DNA from: Arthrobacter sp. Leaf137
GTDB taxonomy: Bacteria; Actinomycetota; Actinomycetes; Actinomycetales; Micrococcaceae
Reading direction: 5' to 3'
Length of the DNA: 64,000 nucleotides
NCBI RefSeq assembly: GCF_001423525.1
Contig: NZ_LMOI01000023.1
Coordinates: 1-64,000 of the forward strand
Shown here piece after piece: positions 21,455-30,545 of this stretch; the first letter of the stretch is position 1; each line of letters begins with the position of its first letter. The position numbers were made by a program, and so were the translations under genes. The notes beneath the pieces are model-generated. The model saw only the letters and a program-made list of their open reading frames with translations. It ran no database searches and was not told where the DNA came from.

Positions 21455-23536
21455 GTGGCTGTGAAGCTCCCGACCGGGACACCGGCAACAGCGCCTAGGC
21501 CTTGGTGGTTCGCCGTTGCCGGGCTTCTGGCCATCGCCGTGGTTCTTGCAGCGACTGCTTATGGCCGGGGGACCCTGCCGGTCGAAACCCGTGACCCTGG
21601 GGCTGTGGTGCGCTGGGGCTACGGCGTTGTGCAGACAGTCCATAATGTATCCGCGGCCGCCACGATCGGCGCGTTGGTTTTCGCAGCCTTTATTGTTCCG
21701 CCGTCCATGTCGCCGCCGCGGAGAAACAAGCAGCCCGGTGCCGGCGCCTCCGCGCCGGAGCATCCTGCCTTTGGCCGGGTCATGAAACTGGCCTGTGCTG
21801 CGAGCATCGTGTGGACGCTCTCGGCCCTGGCAGTCATAGTGTTCAGCTTCGCTGACATCGTCGGGGTACCGATCTCGGGCAGCCCGGAATTCGCCTCGCA
21901 GCTGGCGTTCTACGTCACGGAACTCCCGAACGGCACCGCCTGGTTGTGGGTGGTGGTCATCGCAGCGACGGTGGCGACGGCGACCTTCGGGCTCCGCTCC
22001 CCCGGCTGGCTGGCCGCAACCGCTGTGCTGGCCCTGGGCGGGCTGGTGCCGATGATCCTGATCGGCCACGCCGCCGGGGGTAGCGACCATGAGCAGGCCA
22101 TCAACTCACTGGGCCTGCACCTTGTTGGCGTCTGCCTCTGGTTCGGCGGGCTCATCGCCCTGGCCGCAGCCGGGACCGCGCTAGGCAAAGACACCGCCGC
22201 CGTCGTGAAACGGTTCTCCACCCTGACCGGGTTCGCCTTCGTCCTCGTCGTGGCTTCGGGGCTGATCAACGCGGCCATCCGCGTGGACGTCCCCGACGGC
22301 CTCGCCTCACCCTATGGCGTCCTGCTGATGGGAAAGACGGCCGGCGCCATCGTCCTGGGCAGTCTCGGGCTCCTGCACCGCAGACGCCTCATCCCGGCCC
22401 TGTCTGCCGCCGCCGGCACCACGCGAGCCACGGCGCTGTTCTGGCGGCTGATCATTGTCGAAGTGCTCATCATGGGCGCGGTCAGCGGACTTGCTGCCGC
22501 ATTAAGCCGCACTCCCCCTCCGGGCGGGCAGGAAATCGAGCCGGCGCTGACGCCGGCGCAAATCCTCACCGGCTACCTCCTGCCACCGGAACTGACCCCC
22601 GAACGCTGGTTTACCGTCTGGCGTCCGGACTGGCTCTGGATCGCTGTGGCAGTGATCGCCGCGTACCTCTACCTTCGGGCCGCACGGCAACTGAACCGGC
22701 GAGGGGACAAGTGGCCCTGGGTGCGGGGCCTGATGTGGCTGGTGGGCCTGGCTGCCCTGGTCTTCTTCACCTCCGGCGGGCCGTCCGTCTACGGGCGGGT
22801 CCTCTTCAGTGCCCACATGCTCGACCACATGGCGCTGACCATGATCGTTCCGGTGTTCCTCGTCCTCGGCGCCCCCGTCACCCTGGCCCTGCGGGCCCTG
22901 GCGCCCCGGCATGACGGGACACGCGGGCCGCGTGAGTGGGTCATGATCCTGGTGCACTCCCGCCCGGCCGCCGTGGTGACACACCCGCTTTTCGTCGCGG
23001 CGAACTTCGCCGGCTCGATCGTGCTGTTCTACTACTCCGACGCGTTCGGGTTTGCCCTGCGTGAGCACGCCGGCCATGAACTGATGACCGTGCACTTCGT
23101 CATCACCGGCTACCTGTTCATCCTGTCCATGATCGGCACCGACCCGGTCCCCCGGAGGGCGCCGTACCCGCTGCGGCTGCTGCTGCTGCTCGCCACGATG
23201 GCCTTCCACGCTTTCTTCGGCGTCACCCTGATGGGCGCCACCACTCTCCTGCAGCCGGCATGGTTCACCGGGCTGGGCCGGGACTGGGGGCTTTCCCCGC
23301 TGGCTGATCAGCAGATGGCCGGTGCCATCACCTGGGGCATCGGTGAGGTTCCGACCCTGTTGATCGCGATCGGAGTCGCCATCATGTGGTCCCGCTCCGA
23401 TGCCCGGGAAACCCGCAGGAAAGACCGGGCCGCGGACCGCGACCACGACGCGGACCTGGAGGCCTACAACGCCATGCTTTCCCAACTGGGCGAACGCACC
23501 TACCCAGTCCCCGGCGACCGCGGGCAGCGCCGATGA
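21455..23536 (+). CDS. CopD-CtaG fusion membrane protein (copy 1)
   Basis: The 693-aa protein starts at GTG 21455, chosen because AAAGGA stands six bases ahead; the frame is open from 20927 but runs through the divergent regulator. The first half is a CopD/PcoD-like copper-resistance domain (YGVVQTVHNVSAAATIGALV and the ASGLINAAIRV...SPYGVLLMGKTAGAIVLG block). The second half, from about residue 380, is a CtaG domain with LFSAHMLDHMALTMIVPVFL (H-M-x-x-H), HAGHELMTVHFVITGYLF and MAFHAFFGVTLM. Around 14 helices are expected. It probably brings copper across the membrane for cytochrome oxidase. It is divergent from an SmtB-like regulator. A paralogue lies at 33036. Confidence 0.92.
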   Translation: MAVKLPTGTPATAPRPWWFAVAGLLAIAVVLAATAYGRGTLPVETRDPGAVVRWGYGVVQTVHNVSAAATIGALVFAAFIVPPSMSPPRRNKQPGAGASAPEHPAFGRVMKLACAASIVWTLSALAVIVFSFADIVGVPISGSPEFASQLAFYVTELPNGTAWLWVVVIAATVATATFGLRSPGWLAATAVLALGGLVPMILIGHAAGGSDHEQAINSLGLHLVGVCLWFGGLIALAAAGTALGKDTAAVVKRFSTLTGFAFVLVVASGLINAAIRVDVPDGLASPYGVLLMGKTAGAIVLGSLGLLHRRRLIPALSAAAGTTRATALFWRLIIVEVLIMGAVSGLAAALSRTPPPGGQEIEPALTPAQILTGYLLPPELTPERWFTVWRPDWLWIAVAVIAAYLYLRAARQLNRRGDKWPWVRGLMWLVGLAALVFFTSGGPSVYGRVLFSAHMLDHMALTMIVPVFLVLGAPVTLALRALAPRHDGTRGPREWVMILVHSRPAAVVTHPLFVAANFAGSIVLFYYSDAFGFALREHAGHELMTVHFVITGYLFILSMIGTDPVPRRAPYPLRLLLLLATMAFHAFFGVTLMGATTLLQPAWFTGLGRDWGLSPLADQQMAGAITWGIGEVPTLLIAIGVAIMWSRSDARETRRKDRAADRDHDADLEAYNAMLSQLGERTYPVPGDRGQRR

Positions 23537-23608
23537 GCATGCACATCACTCAGGCTCCTAAGTTGATACAGCCTTTGCTGAATTCATCCAAATCTGTATT
23601 ATCTCTGT

Positions 23609-23986
23609 ATGCGCGTGCTCTCACGAATTGATGTCCTGGCCCGCTTCGGTAAAGCCCTGGCCGACCCGACCCGGGCGGCGATCCTGATGGAGCTCCGGAC
23701 CGGGCCGGGGTTCCCTGCCGACCTGGCCGGAAACATCGGGGTCAGCCGGCAGGTCCTGTCCAACCATCTGGCCTGTCTGCGGGACTGCGGCCTGGTCAGG
23801 GCCGAGCCGGAAAAACGCCGGGTCCGCTACGAGCTCTCCAACCCCCGGCTCGCGCATGCCCTCGATGACCTGCTCGGAACCATCCTCACCGTCGACCCGC
23901 TCTGCGCCTGTCAAGAGCCCGGCTGCGGCCAGGACAAGAATTCCGTCACCCCTGCCCAGCCCACTACTGTGAAGGATCGCTCATGA
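23609..23986 (+). CDS. ArsR/SmtB-family metal sensor, CmtR type (second)
   Basis: The 125-aa product closely parallels the CmtR-like protein at 13900: VLARFGKALADPTRAAILME, the recognition helix SRQVLSNHLACLRDCGLV with Cys 56 and 60, and a C-terminal cluster CACQEPGC (Cys 99, 101 and 106). Cd(II) or Pb(II) is the expected inducer. A longer hydrophilic tail follows. The ATG at 23609 directly follows an AT-rich stretch with repeats of CTGTAT and an inverted ATACAG at 23566, which suits a promoter with operator and perhaps a leaderless transcript. It overlaps the start of the CDF gene by four bases, so the two form an operon. Confidence 0.87.
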   Translation: MRVLSRIDVLARFGKALADPTRAAILMELRTGPGFPADLAGNIGVSRQVLSNHLACLRDCGLVRAEPEKRRVRYELSNPRLAHALDDLLGTILTVDPLCACQEPGCGQDKNSVTPAQPTTVKDRS

Positions 23987-24900
23987 GCGGACATGACCAC
24001 GACCACGCCGCGGCAGGTGCCGGCCAGCGAGGAAAACTGATCATCGTTTTCGCGATCACCTTCAGCGTGATGGCCGCGGAAATCATCGGCGCTATCCTGA
24101 CCGGAAGCCTCGCGCTGCTGGCCGATGCCGGACACATGTTCACGGACTCCACCGGTCTGCTGATCGCTCTTATCGCAGCGTCGCTGGCCCTGAAACCGCC
24201 GACGCTGAAACGCACCTGGGGCTACAAACGCGCCGAAATCATCGCCGCAGCCTTCCAGGCTGCCCTGCTGCTGGGCGTTGGCGGGTTTGTGATCATCGAG
24301 GGCATCCGCAGGTTCTTCGAACCACCGGAAATCGCCGGACCGGCGATGCTGTGGTTCGGCGTCCTGGGCCTGGCCGGCAACGCCATCGGGCTGATTGTTT
24401 TGGCATCAGGCCGGAATCACAACTTCAACATGAAGGCAGCCTTCCTTGAAGTCCTCAACGACGCCCTGGGATCGGTGGCCGTCATCGTTGCCGCGATCAT
24501 CATCGCCGTGACCGGCTGGGTGCAGGCCGACGCCGTGGTGTCCTTGCTCATCGGGGTACTGATCATCCCCCGGACGCTGAGGCTGCTCCGCGACACGGTG
24601 AACGTGCTGATGGAAAACGCGCCCGCGGGGCTTGACCTGGGCGATGTCCGCGAGCACATCCTTGCCCTGCCCCACGTCATTGACGTCCATGACCTGCACG
24701 CGTCACTGGTCGGTTCCGGAACCCCGGTACTCTCGGCCCATGTCACCGTCGAAGACGGCTGCATGACGGACGGGCACGCCTCCAGCATCCTGGCCGATCT
24801 CCAGCGGTGCGTCGCCGAACATTTCGACGTCAGCGTCGAACACTCCACCTTCCAGATTGAACCAGCCGCCCACCGCGACCAGGAAAGTATCCACCACTGA
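23983..24900 (+). CDS. CzcD-like cation diffusion facilitator
   Basis: The 305-aa protein begins with a His/Asp-rich stretch (SGHDHDHAAA), has six helices, and then a cytoplasmic domain. Helix II carries SLALLADAGHMFTDSTGLLI (H-x-x-x-D transport site, as in zinc transporters), helix V FLEVLNDALGSVAVI. The C-terminal domain (VREHILALPHVIDVHDLHAS ... LSAHVTVEDGC) is the usual metal-regulated dimer domain. It exports Zn or Cd in exchange for protons. AAGGA stands six bases before ATG 23983. It is coupled to the CmtR-like regulator upstream and overlaps the DsbA-like gene downstream by one base. Confidence 0.92.
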   Translation: MSGHDHDHAAAGAGQRGKLIIVFAITFSVMAAEIIGAILTGSLALLADAGHMFTDSTGLLIALIAASLALKPPTLKRTWGYKRAEIIAAAFQAALLLGVGGFVIIEGIRRFFEPPEIAGPAMLWFGVLGLAGNAIGLIVLASGRNHNFNMKAAFLEVLNDALGSVAVIVAAIIIAVTGWVQADAVVSLLIGVLIIPRTLRLLRDTVNVLMENAPAGLDLGDVREHILALPHVIDVHDLHASLVGSGTPVLSAHVTVEDGCMTDGHASSILADLQRCVAEHFDVSVEHSTFQIEPAAHRDQESIHH

Positions 24901-25595
24901 TGCCACAGACAAAAACCGCACCGGCGCCGGCCGCGGCAGACCCTGCCAAACGTGCCAGAACCGTCATCTGGATTCTGCTCGGAGCCGTCCTGGTCGCAGG
25001 CGCCGTCTGGTACGCCGTTTTCACGCTCAACAAACCAGCGCCGGTGGCCGTCCAGCCCGTCGCCGATGCCCAGCTCGTCCGTGAGGACAGCCACCGAATC
25101 ACCGCCCCGGGCATCGAGAAGGCCCAACTGGTTGAGTTCCTGGACTTCGAGTGCGAAGCCTGCAAAGCTGCCGAACCCGTTGTGGCCGAGCTCAAGGCAG
25201 AATTCGGTGACCGGATCACCTTCGTTAACCGCTACTTCCCCCTCGCGGCCCACCGGAACTCGGGGCAGGCCGCGCTGGCCGTCGAAGCCGCCGCCCAACA
25301 GGGAAAATACGGTCAGATGTACGCGAAAATGTTTGAGACCCAGCCGCAGTGGGGTGAAAAGCAGGACTCCCAGGCGCCCCTGTTCCGCACCTTCGCCGAA
25401 GACCTGGGACTGGACCTGGCCGCCTACGACGCCGCCGTGGCCAGCGAAACCACCAAAGACCGGATCCGTCAGGACATCGCGGACGGAAAGGCCTTGGGCG
25501 TAACCGGGACACCGACGTTCTTCCTCAACGGCGAGAAGCTGACGCTGAACACGGTGGAGGAATTCCGCCAGAAACTGGCGGACGCCGCCAAATAG
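24900..25595 (+). CDS. Membrane-anchored DsbA-family thioredoxin-fold protein
   Basis: The 231-aa protein has one membrane helix at about residues 20-42 (TVIWILLGAVLVAGAVWYAV) and an extracytoplasmic DsbA-type domain. The active site is EFLDFECEACKAAEP (C-x-x-C with EA between), the helical insertion is typical, and the cis-Pro loop reads GVTGTPTFFLNG. It would oxidise or isomerise disulfides in exported proteins. The ATG shares one base with the stop of the CDF gene, so it belongs to the CmtR-CDF operon. A role in protecting exported thiols from cadmium or copper is inferred. Confidence 0.88.
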   Translation: MPQTKTAPAPAAADPAKRARTVIWILLGAVLVAGAVWYAVFTLNKPAPVAVQPVADAQLVREDSHRITAPGIEKAQLVEFLDFECEACKAAEPVVAELKAEFGDRITFVNRYFPLAAHRNSGQAALAVEAAAQQGKYGQMYAKMFETQPQWGEKQDSQAPLFRTFAEDLGLDLAAYDAAVASETTKDRIRQDIADGKALGVTGTPTFFLNGEKLTLNTVEEFRQKLADAAK

Positions 25596-25653
25596 CATTC
25601 CCGCTCTGGCCGGTTCCGGCACAAGACAACGGCACCAAGGAAGGACCGCGCGC

Positions 25654-26268
25654 ATGACTGCTCAGCGTGCGCCGTTCCGGTTGCTGCGCACCGCCGCCCT
25701 GGCAGGATCAATTCTGTCGCTGGCGGCCGCGGCGCATGTGGGCGCCGGCGGCCACCTGCCCCCGGCGCCGTTACTGTCGGCCTGCCTGGCCCTGCTCGTT
25801 TTGGGTGTCACCGCGGTCACCAGGTGGAAACTGAAGGCCCCGGTGCTGGGCCTGGTCCTGGCCGGCGGCCAGGGCCTGCTGCACTCACTGCTGTCCACGC
25901 TCTCCCCGGCAGCGGCGGGCACCTCTGCCGTCCGCCCTGTCTTCACGGGGACACACCGGCATACGCTGATTGGATCCGGGGCCCTCCTGCCCGTCGGACA
26001 GGACGCGCATCCGCACCCGGCGTGGGACCTTGGGCCCGCCATGTTCACCGCCCACCTTGCCGCGACAGTGCTGACCGCGCTGCTGCTGGCCAAGGGCGAA
26101 GCAGCCCTCTGGGCGCTGGCAGCCTGGCTCCGCCCCATACTTTTCCTTGCCCCAGTCACGTTCGTTCCCGTTCTGGCCCCACTGGTTTCAGCCCCGCGAC
26201 GGGCACCGGTCCTGCGCTGGATCATGCTGGGCACGCATCCGCGGCGTGGCCCGCCCGGCACCGTGTGA
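25654..26268 (+). CDS. Membrane protein of unknown function in copper gene context
   Basis: The 204-aa product has about five hydrophobic helices and a histidine-bearing loop (TGTHRHTLIGSGALLP and DAHPHPAWD) on one face. The pattern GQGLLHSLLS and the helix with AMFTAHLAATVLTALLLA are common in actinobacterial membrane proteins beside copC, whose function is unknown. AAGGA-type purines stand upstream of ATG 25654. It follows the DsbA-like gene by 58 bp and precedes copC by 99 bp, all on the same strand, so it probably shares their transcript. The His residues could bind copper; that is inference. Confidence 0.7.
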   Translation: MTAQRAPFRLLRTAALAGSILSLAAAAHVGAGGHLPPAPLLSACLALLVLGVTAVTRWKLKAPVLGLVLAGGQGLLHSLLSTLSPAAAGTSAVRPVFTGTHRHTLIGSGALLPVGQDAHPHPAWDLGPAMFTAHLAATVLTALLLAKGEAALWALAAWLRPILFLAPVTFVPVLAPLVSAPRRAPVLRWIMLGTHPRRGPPGTV

Positions 26269-26367
26269 ACCAGTTGTGGTCTGCGGTCACCGGCCGCCCC
26301 GGACACCCTGCATGCCCGTTTCACGGAGAGGGCGTGCACCCTGAATATTTGTCGAAGGAAACCAGCA

Positions 26368-26973
26368 ATGAAAACCAAACTCACCGCCCGCCTGCGCCTG
26401 GCAGCCGTCGCAGCTCTGCTGCTGCCTGCCGCCGCGGTGGCGTCCCCTGCCCTCGCCCATGACGCCTTGTCCTCCACGATTCCGGCCAAGGATGAAGGCG
26501 TAGCCACCACCCCGGATAAAGTGTCGCTGACCCTCACCCAGCCGCCCACGGATTCCGCGTCCCTGAACCTGAGCGTCATCACCGTCACCGACGGAGCGGG
26601 AAAGACCGTCAGCGACGGGACCGTAACTGTGGACGGGGCGACCCTGTCGACCAAGACCGCCCCGGGAAGCCCCGGCACCTTTAGGGTATTCTGGCGGGCC
26701 GTCTCTTCAGACGGCCACCCCATCGAAGGCGACTATTCCTTCACGGTCCAGGCGGCAGCGGCTGCGTCGGGACCGGCAGTCTCTGCCACTCCTTCCGCCG
26801 AAGCCAGCACCTCTTCGGCGGCCCCGCAAAGCACCGACAACGCGGTACCGCCATCGCCCAGGCCCAATGATGACAACGCACCCCTGGTCGTGGGGATAGC
26901 CATCGGGCTCCTTGCCGCCGCGTTAGGCGTGACCTGGTGGCTGCGCCGCAGGAAAGCCAGCCACGGCTCCTAA
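26368..26973 (+). CDS. copC: CopC-domain copper resistance protein
   Basis: The 201-aa protein has a signal peptide cleaved before HDALSSTIPAKDEG, so the mature chain would start with the His that binds Cu(II) in CopC. The CopC beta-barrel follows, with VSLTLTQPP, VFWRAVSSDGHPIEGDYSFTV (D-x-H, the other Cu(II) ligands) and no Met-rich Cu(I) site. A Ser/Ala/Pro linker and a C-terminal membrane helix (about residues 170-192) with basic end anchor it to the membrane. AAGGA lies eight bases before ATG 26368. It follows the membrane protein at 25654 and is closed by a hairpin at 26981. Confidence 0.92.
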   Translation: MKTKLTARLRLAAVAALLLPAAAVASPALAHDALSSTIPAKDEGVATTPDKVSLTLTQPPTDSASLNLSVITVTDGAGKTVSDGTVTVDGATLSTKTAPGSPGTFRVFWRAVSSDGHPIEGDYSFTVQAAAAASGPAVSATPSAEASTSSAAPQSTDNAVPPSPRPNDDNAPLVVGIAIGLLAAALGVTWWLRRRKASHGS

Positions 26974-26980
26974 CCCTTTT

Positions 26981-27018
26981 CTTGCCGGTGCTTTCCGCGG
27001 AGCGGGAACACCGGCAAG
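26981..27018 (+). terminator. Hairpin after copC
   Basis: CTTGCCGGTG and CACCGGCAAG form a perfect ten-base stem eight bases after the copC stop, between convergent genes. It could terminate in both directions; T runs are short. Confidence 0.7.
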
Positions 27019-27052
27019 AAACCAGCGAGCATCGCTTGATGCGGTCTTGGGG

Positions 27053-27523
27053 TCAGGGCCGGGAAGCAGCCCCGGCCTCCCGGACTCGACGGCGGCCCGC
27101 AAGAATCCTCAGCGCGGATCCGGTCAGGGTGGCCACTGCCATGACGGCAAAGCACACCGCACCGGCAGTAAAGAGCACCTGCGCGAAGGCTGGCAGCGGG
27201 GCGGAGGCCTCAGCGGCGGTCATGATCGTAACGTAGTAGGCGGCCGTGGCGGCCAGCCAGAGACCACCAGTCAGGGCCACGGCCAATGACCAGCGCCAAA
27301 ACCAGCGCTGCCCGGGCCCGTAGGACAGGGCGAGGGCCAAGAGGATAATCCCGGCGACGGCCACCAGCTGGGCGGGTAACAGGTACGGTCCGGCGACTAG
27401 GCCGCCCGGAATACAGATCCCGCCGATCATCAAAAGTCGTCGACAGCCAAGCGGCATGCCTTCGGACCGGGCCGGGGGCACGGGCCGAAGCGGGCCCTTG
27501 GCCGTCGTATTCTCAGCTGGCAT
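27053..27523 (-). CDS. Four-helix membrane protein of unknown function
   Basis: The 156-aa protein starts at ATG 27523 behind AAGGA. After a basic, proline-rich N-terminus it has four hydrophobic helices (LLMIGGICIPGGLVAG, QLVAVAGIILLALALSY, WSLAVALTGGLWLAATAAYY and VLFTAGAVCFAVMAVATL) and a basic C-terminal end. No catalytic motif or metal site is seen. It stands alone, convergent with copC and divergent from the mntR remnant. Texture and length look normal for a real gene. Confidence 0.6.
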   Translation of the reverse strand: MPAENTTAKGPLRPVPPARSEGMPLGCRRLLMIGGICIPGGLVAGPYLLPAQLVAVAGIILLALALSYGPGQRWFWRWSLAVALTGGLWLAATAAYYVTIMTAAEASAPLPAFAQVLFTAGAVCFAVMAVATLTGSALRILAGRRRVREAGAASRP

Positions 27524-27670
27524 TGCGTTTTCCTTGAATCATCGTCAGGACTGCTCCTTAGGCGGGACAGCATCCGTGGGCGCTATGAGGCCTCTTATGA
27601 CAGTACAGGAACGGATGAATGGACTTGGCTGTCAGAAAAGTCATGCAGGTCCAGCCGCAGGATCAGGACC

Positions 27671-28337
27671 ATGACCGTTGTTGGATCTCACTGCAGCTGC
27701 CCAGGACTACCTGAAGCTGATCTGGACGGCAACGGACGGGCCCTGGCCCCGTAACGGTCGGCGGGCTCGCCAAGACTCTGGGAATCACCGCTGCGCCCAC
27801 GTCTGAGGGGTGCTGAAGCTCACGCCGCTGGCCCTGTCACGCATGCCCCATTTGGACAGAGAACTGACCGACGCGGGATGGGACCGGGCCCTCGCGATAG
27901 TCGCTGGCACCGGCTGCTGGAATTGTGCCTTGTCGAAATGCTGGGTTACGGCCGGGATGAGGTCCACGACGAGGCCGATGTCCTGGAACATGCAGGGTCA
28001 GAAAATCTGGTGGCAAGGATTGACCAGCTCTTCGGGCATCCGTATACGCGGCCCCCACGGGTCCCGGATTCCTTCGAGGCATGGAATCCGGGACGACGGC
28101 AAGGGCATCCTCTTGTCGGCCGCCCCGGCTGGTGCGCCGCCGACCTTGATGCGGATCGCCGATACCGATCTTGCCCTGCTGAGGTACTGCGCCGGGCTGG
28201 GGCTGCTGCTCGGGGCGAAGCTGACGGTCGTGGAACCCTTTCGCTGATGGAACGACCCTCCGGTTCGCCGGGTACGACGCGGGCACCGAAATCGGGCGGC
28301 ACCAGCCTATGCGATCTGGGTCATCGCCTGCAGTTAG
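27671..28337 (+). pseudogene. mntR: DtxR/MntR-family regulator remnant, multiply frameshifted
   Basis: Fragments in different frames line up as a DtxR-family repressor. First comes LTAAAQDYLKLIWTATD (helix 1), then VGGLAKTLGITAAPTSE (helix-turn-helix). Next is RHRLLELCLVEMLGYGRDEV in one frame with HDEADVLEHAGSENLVARID and FGHP, the dimer and metal-site segment (E-x-x-x-H). Then a C-terminal SH3-like part RIADTDLALLRYCAGLGLLL and, in another frame, AIWVIACS before the stop. At least four shifts and in-frame stops are needed to join them, so the gene is dead. Intact relatives repress manganese uptake. It is convergent with an mntH remnant, which supports the manganese reading. Confidence 0.75.
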
Positions 28338-28358
28338 TCCCCCAAGCGGGTGAAATTT

Positions 28359-28850
28359 TCAGGACTGTCCGGTAATCGTCAGGGCGATGAGGACGCAATT
28401 GAGCCCGACAATCAGTGCCGCGCGGGTGTACCAGGCAATTTTCCGTGGCTTCGAATCGGTATGGATGCCCGTCACTTCACAATTTCCGGGTCAACCGGGC
28501 CGAGGGAATCAAGGCGAGTACCAGAGCCAATTGTCGGCTCGGTTCCGGCGCCGAGGATCAGCTGGGCAGGCATCAGGGGGTCACGCGGCGCGTCAGCAAC
28601 GGCACCCGGAACGTCAGCAACCCGCCCATGATCGGGGGCCCGGCGTAGCAGCCGACAGACGTTGAGGCAAGCCCGGGGCCAGGAGCCCGATGGCGAACAC
28701 CACACCCATGACCGGACCCACGCCGATGTGACCGCGACGTGGGCGCCGGCAATGGTGTCTGTCCCCTACATACCCGAAAGCTGGATGCAGCCAGCAACAG
28801 CTTCGCAATGTTCACCACACCTGCCAGCATCGGCGCGCCCCACGACATCG
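28359..28850 (-). pseudogene. mntH: NRAMP manganese transporter remnant
   Basis: On the minus strand broken frames give pieces of the C-terminal half of an NRAMP/MntH transporter. In order they are SWGAPMLAGVVNIAKLLLAA, VGDQT, a GPVMGVVFAIGLLA segment, GLASTSVGCYAG, IMGGLL, LLTRRV, LILGAGTEPT and finally PRKIAWYTRAALIVGLNCVL to the stop at 28359. Several frameshifts and internal deletions separate these pieces, and the N-terminal half is absent. It pairs with the mntR remnant next to it. Function is lost. Confidence 0.75.
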
Positions 28851-28929
28851 AAACGGGTGCCGCGTATCAGCCTTAACCCCCAAGGCCCCGGCTACCCCGG
28901 CCATCAACTGCGTTAAGTGCCTACATCCC

Positions 28930-29275
28930 GGCGCGACAAGGGTCACAGAGCCTTTGAATGTCATCCGGGTCAGGGGATGGACGGCCGTTTCGTTTTTCCC
29001 CTTCAGGCCAGAGCTGAGGACCTGGCCGTCACCTAGGTAGATGCCGACATGGCCTGGCTGAATGATCATGTCACCGGGCTGGCGGTCGGTGACAACGGTG
29101 CCATATTCATGAATGGCATCGGCCGGGGTCCTCAGCCGGAACACTGGCAGCGCTGAGGGCATTTTCGACCAGCCGCGTGCAGTCCTGGACCATGCCAATC
29201 TGGGCGTAAGCGGACGAAACCATAGTGGCATTGACACCTCCGGCCGCGGGGGCAGTGGCGGGCGGAGCTGGGCAT
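28930..29275 (-). pseudogene. NlpC/P60 hydrolase remnant
   Basis: Two minus-strand frames give a decayed copy of the NlpC/P60 gene at 37568. One frame has AAGGVNATMVSSAYAQIGMV then QDCTRLVENALSAASVP (the catalytic Cys segment). After a shift the other has YGTVVTDRQPGDMIIQPGHV then GIYLGDGQVLSSGLKGKNET and AVHPL. The signal peptide and linker are missing, as is any riboswitch upstream. The end is frayed (TLVAPGCRHL). It is a dead duplicate within a cluster of remnants. Confidence 0.8.
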
Positions 29276-29455
29276 AACGGGCCGGATCGGGAGTCTTCCC
29301 ACCGGCGCCGAGACCGCCTACCGGTGTGGGCGGCCCTTCCAATTTCTCTCAGGCCACCGGGGCGCAACAGGGTTACGAGTCCCGCAGGAATTGATAAAGG
29401 CCGGGTGGCAAGTTCCAAGATCTTGGCGAACCTAAAAGACCGGACGCCGGACGCT

Positions 29456-29776
29456 TCATCTGGCTGTCAGCCCGCCTGCGTGCGGCGCACCGGCGATACC
29501 AGGGGCCGCATCCGTAGCGCCCGGGCCGTCCTGCTCCGGGCTGTCCTGCTCCGGCGTGCTGACCTGTGCCTGGTAGCGTACGCGGCGGATCCGCCGGGTC
29601 ATGGACACCATGAGCATCACGACGGCTATGACCATAAATGCCGTCATCAGAAACCCGAGAAATCCCGGTGACACCTGATCGGCGCTCAGGCCGGGCCTCA
29701 GCCCGTCATTTGCGGGACCGGGAGTAGGCATCGTGCTTAGGGCGTGAAGGCCGGCCGCAACAAAAGTGTTCTGCAC
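29456..29776 (-). CDS. Small single-helix membrane protein
   Basis: A 106-aa frame starts at GTG 29776, chosen because AAAAGGATG lies seven bases upstream; a TTG further up would overlap the previous gene by 60 bases. It has one strong helix (GFLGFLMTAFMVIAVVMLMVSM) followed by RRIRRVRYQ on the cytoplasmic side and an acidic, disordered tail. The N-terminal part is proline/glycine-rich. It follows the neighbouring membrane protein gene by four bases, so they are probably co-transcribed. No family is recognised. Confidence 0.55.
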   Translation of the reverse strand: MQNTFVAAGLHALSTMPTPGPANDGLRPGLSADQVSPGFLGFLMTAFMVIAVVMLMVSMTRRIRRVRYQAQVSTPEQDSPEQDGPGATDAAPGIAGAPHAGGLTAR

Positions 29777-29780
29777 TGAC

Positions 29781-30113
29781 TCATCCTTTTCTTGACGAAT
29801 TCCGAAGGCGCTTTTGGACCCGATGTCCACGGATGACAACCCCTGCAGCGTGCAGCAGCAGCCCCGCGCCTATGACAGCCAGCGATACAAACGACAGGGC
29901 CTCACTTGTGACGGCCTGGCCAAAAAAACTGATGGCGATTCCAATCGCGACCATGCCCATGGCACCGAAAACAACCGCTTTATATGATGCGGGTGCGGTG
30001 GACCAAAACTCATTTAGCACCAATCCAGCATACGCGGAAAGCAGACCCGACCCCTTCCCCTGCCGTACACGTCCCTGTCCCCGCACGAGGGGCATTGGGA
30101 TCCCCCGTCGCAT
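29781..30113 (-). CDS. Small two-helix membrane protein
   Basis: A 110-aa frame starts at ATG 30113. Two hydrophobic helices are clear (YKAVVFGAMGMVAIGIAISFFG and LSFVSLAVIGAGLLLHAAGVV), with the basic tail RGHRVQKRLRNSSRKG. The first 35 residues are poorly conserved-looking, so the true start may lie inside, for example near the LNEFWSTAPASYKA segment. It is followed after four bases by another small membrane protein gene. The pair stands between the NlpC/P60 remnant and the lspA remnant. Function is unknown. Confidence 0.5.
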   Translation of the reverse strand: MRRGIPMPLVRGQGRVRQGKGSGLLSAYAGLVLNEFWSTAPASYKAVVFGAMGMVAIGIAISFFGQAVTSEALSFVSLAVIGAGLLLHAAGVVIRGHRVQKRLRNSSRKG

Positions 30114-30139
30114 CGCAAAGATCTGCGGCCGTTCAGTCC

Positions 30140-30475
30140 AATGCGCCCCGGGCCGGTCGAAGCCTGCCGGGAGCGTACGGGGCTATGCCGACAGTGACGA
30201 ATACTCGGCGAGGTAGAAGGTCGGGAACCAACCGCTGTCCGGGTAGTCCACGACGCCGCGCCCGGCGAGCCGGTCCACGAAGTTCCCGGTACCGCCGCTC
30301 GACACCATGGCCGCAACGGCCCGGGAGAGAGCCGGTGCGGCAAGGGGGTGGTGGCGACTCCATACCAGGGCATGGCCAGGACGACCACGGCGGTAGCGGT
30401 GGTGACCAGCCACGGGGTGTGGCCGCGGCGAGTCTGAATGTTGCCCCGGTGTTGTGTGGCAGCTGTAGGTTCATC
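30140..30475 (-). pseudogene. lspA: Signal peptidase II (lspA) remnant
   Basis: Minus-strand frames give successive pieces of LspA: NLQLPHNTGATF, then PWLVTTATAVVVLAMPWYGV, then SRAVAAMVSSGGTGNFVDRL with AGRGVVDYPDSGWFPTFYLA, and after another shift VFVTVGIAPYAPG. The order and wording match the intact copy at 53721-54239. The first helix and N-terminus are missing, the catalytic N-x-A-D region is altered to YLAE, and at least three shifts are needed. It is a dead duplicate. Confidence 0.8.
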
Positions 30476-30545
30476 AGCCCCAGAACAACGGTGCCTCGGT
30501 CGTCCTGGTTCCAGGGACGTCTGGGCCGTTCCGGGAGGCCAGGGG

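Noticed and set aside
22502..23485. 327-aa open frame on the minus strand
   Set aside because: It is antisense to the CopD-CtaG fusion and has no protein-like motif.
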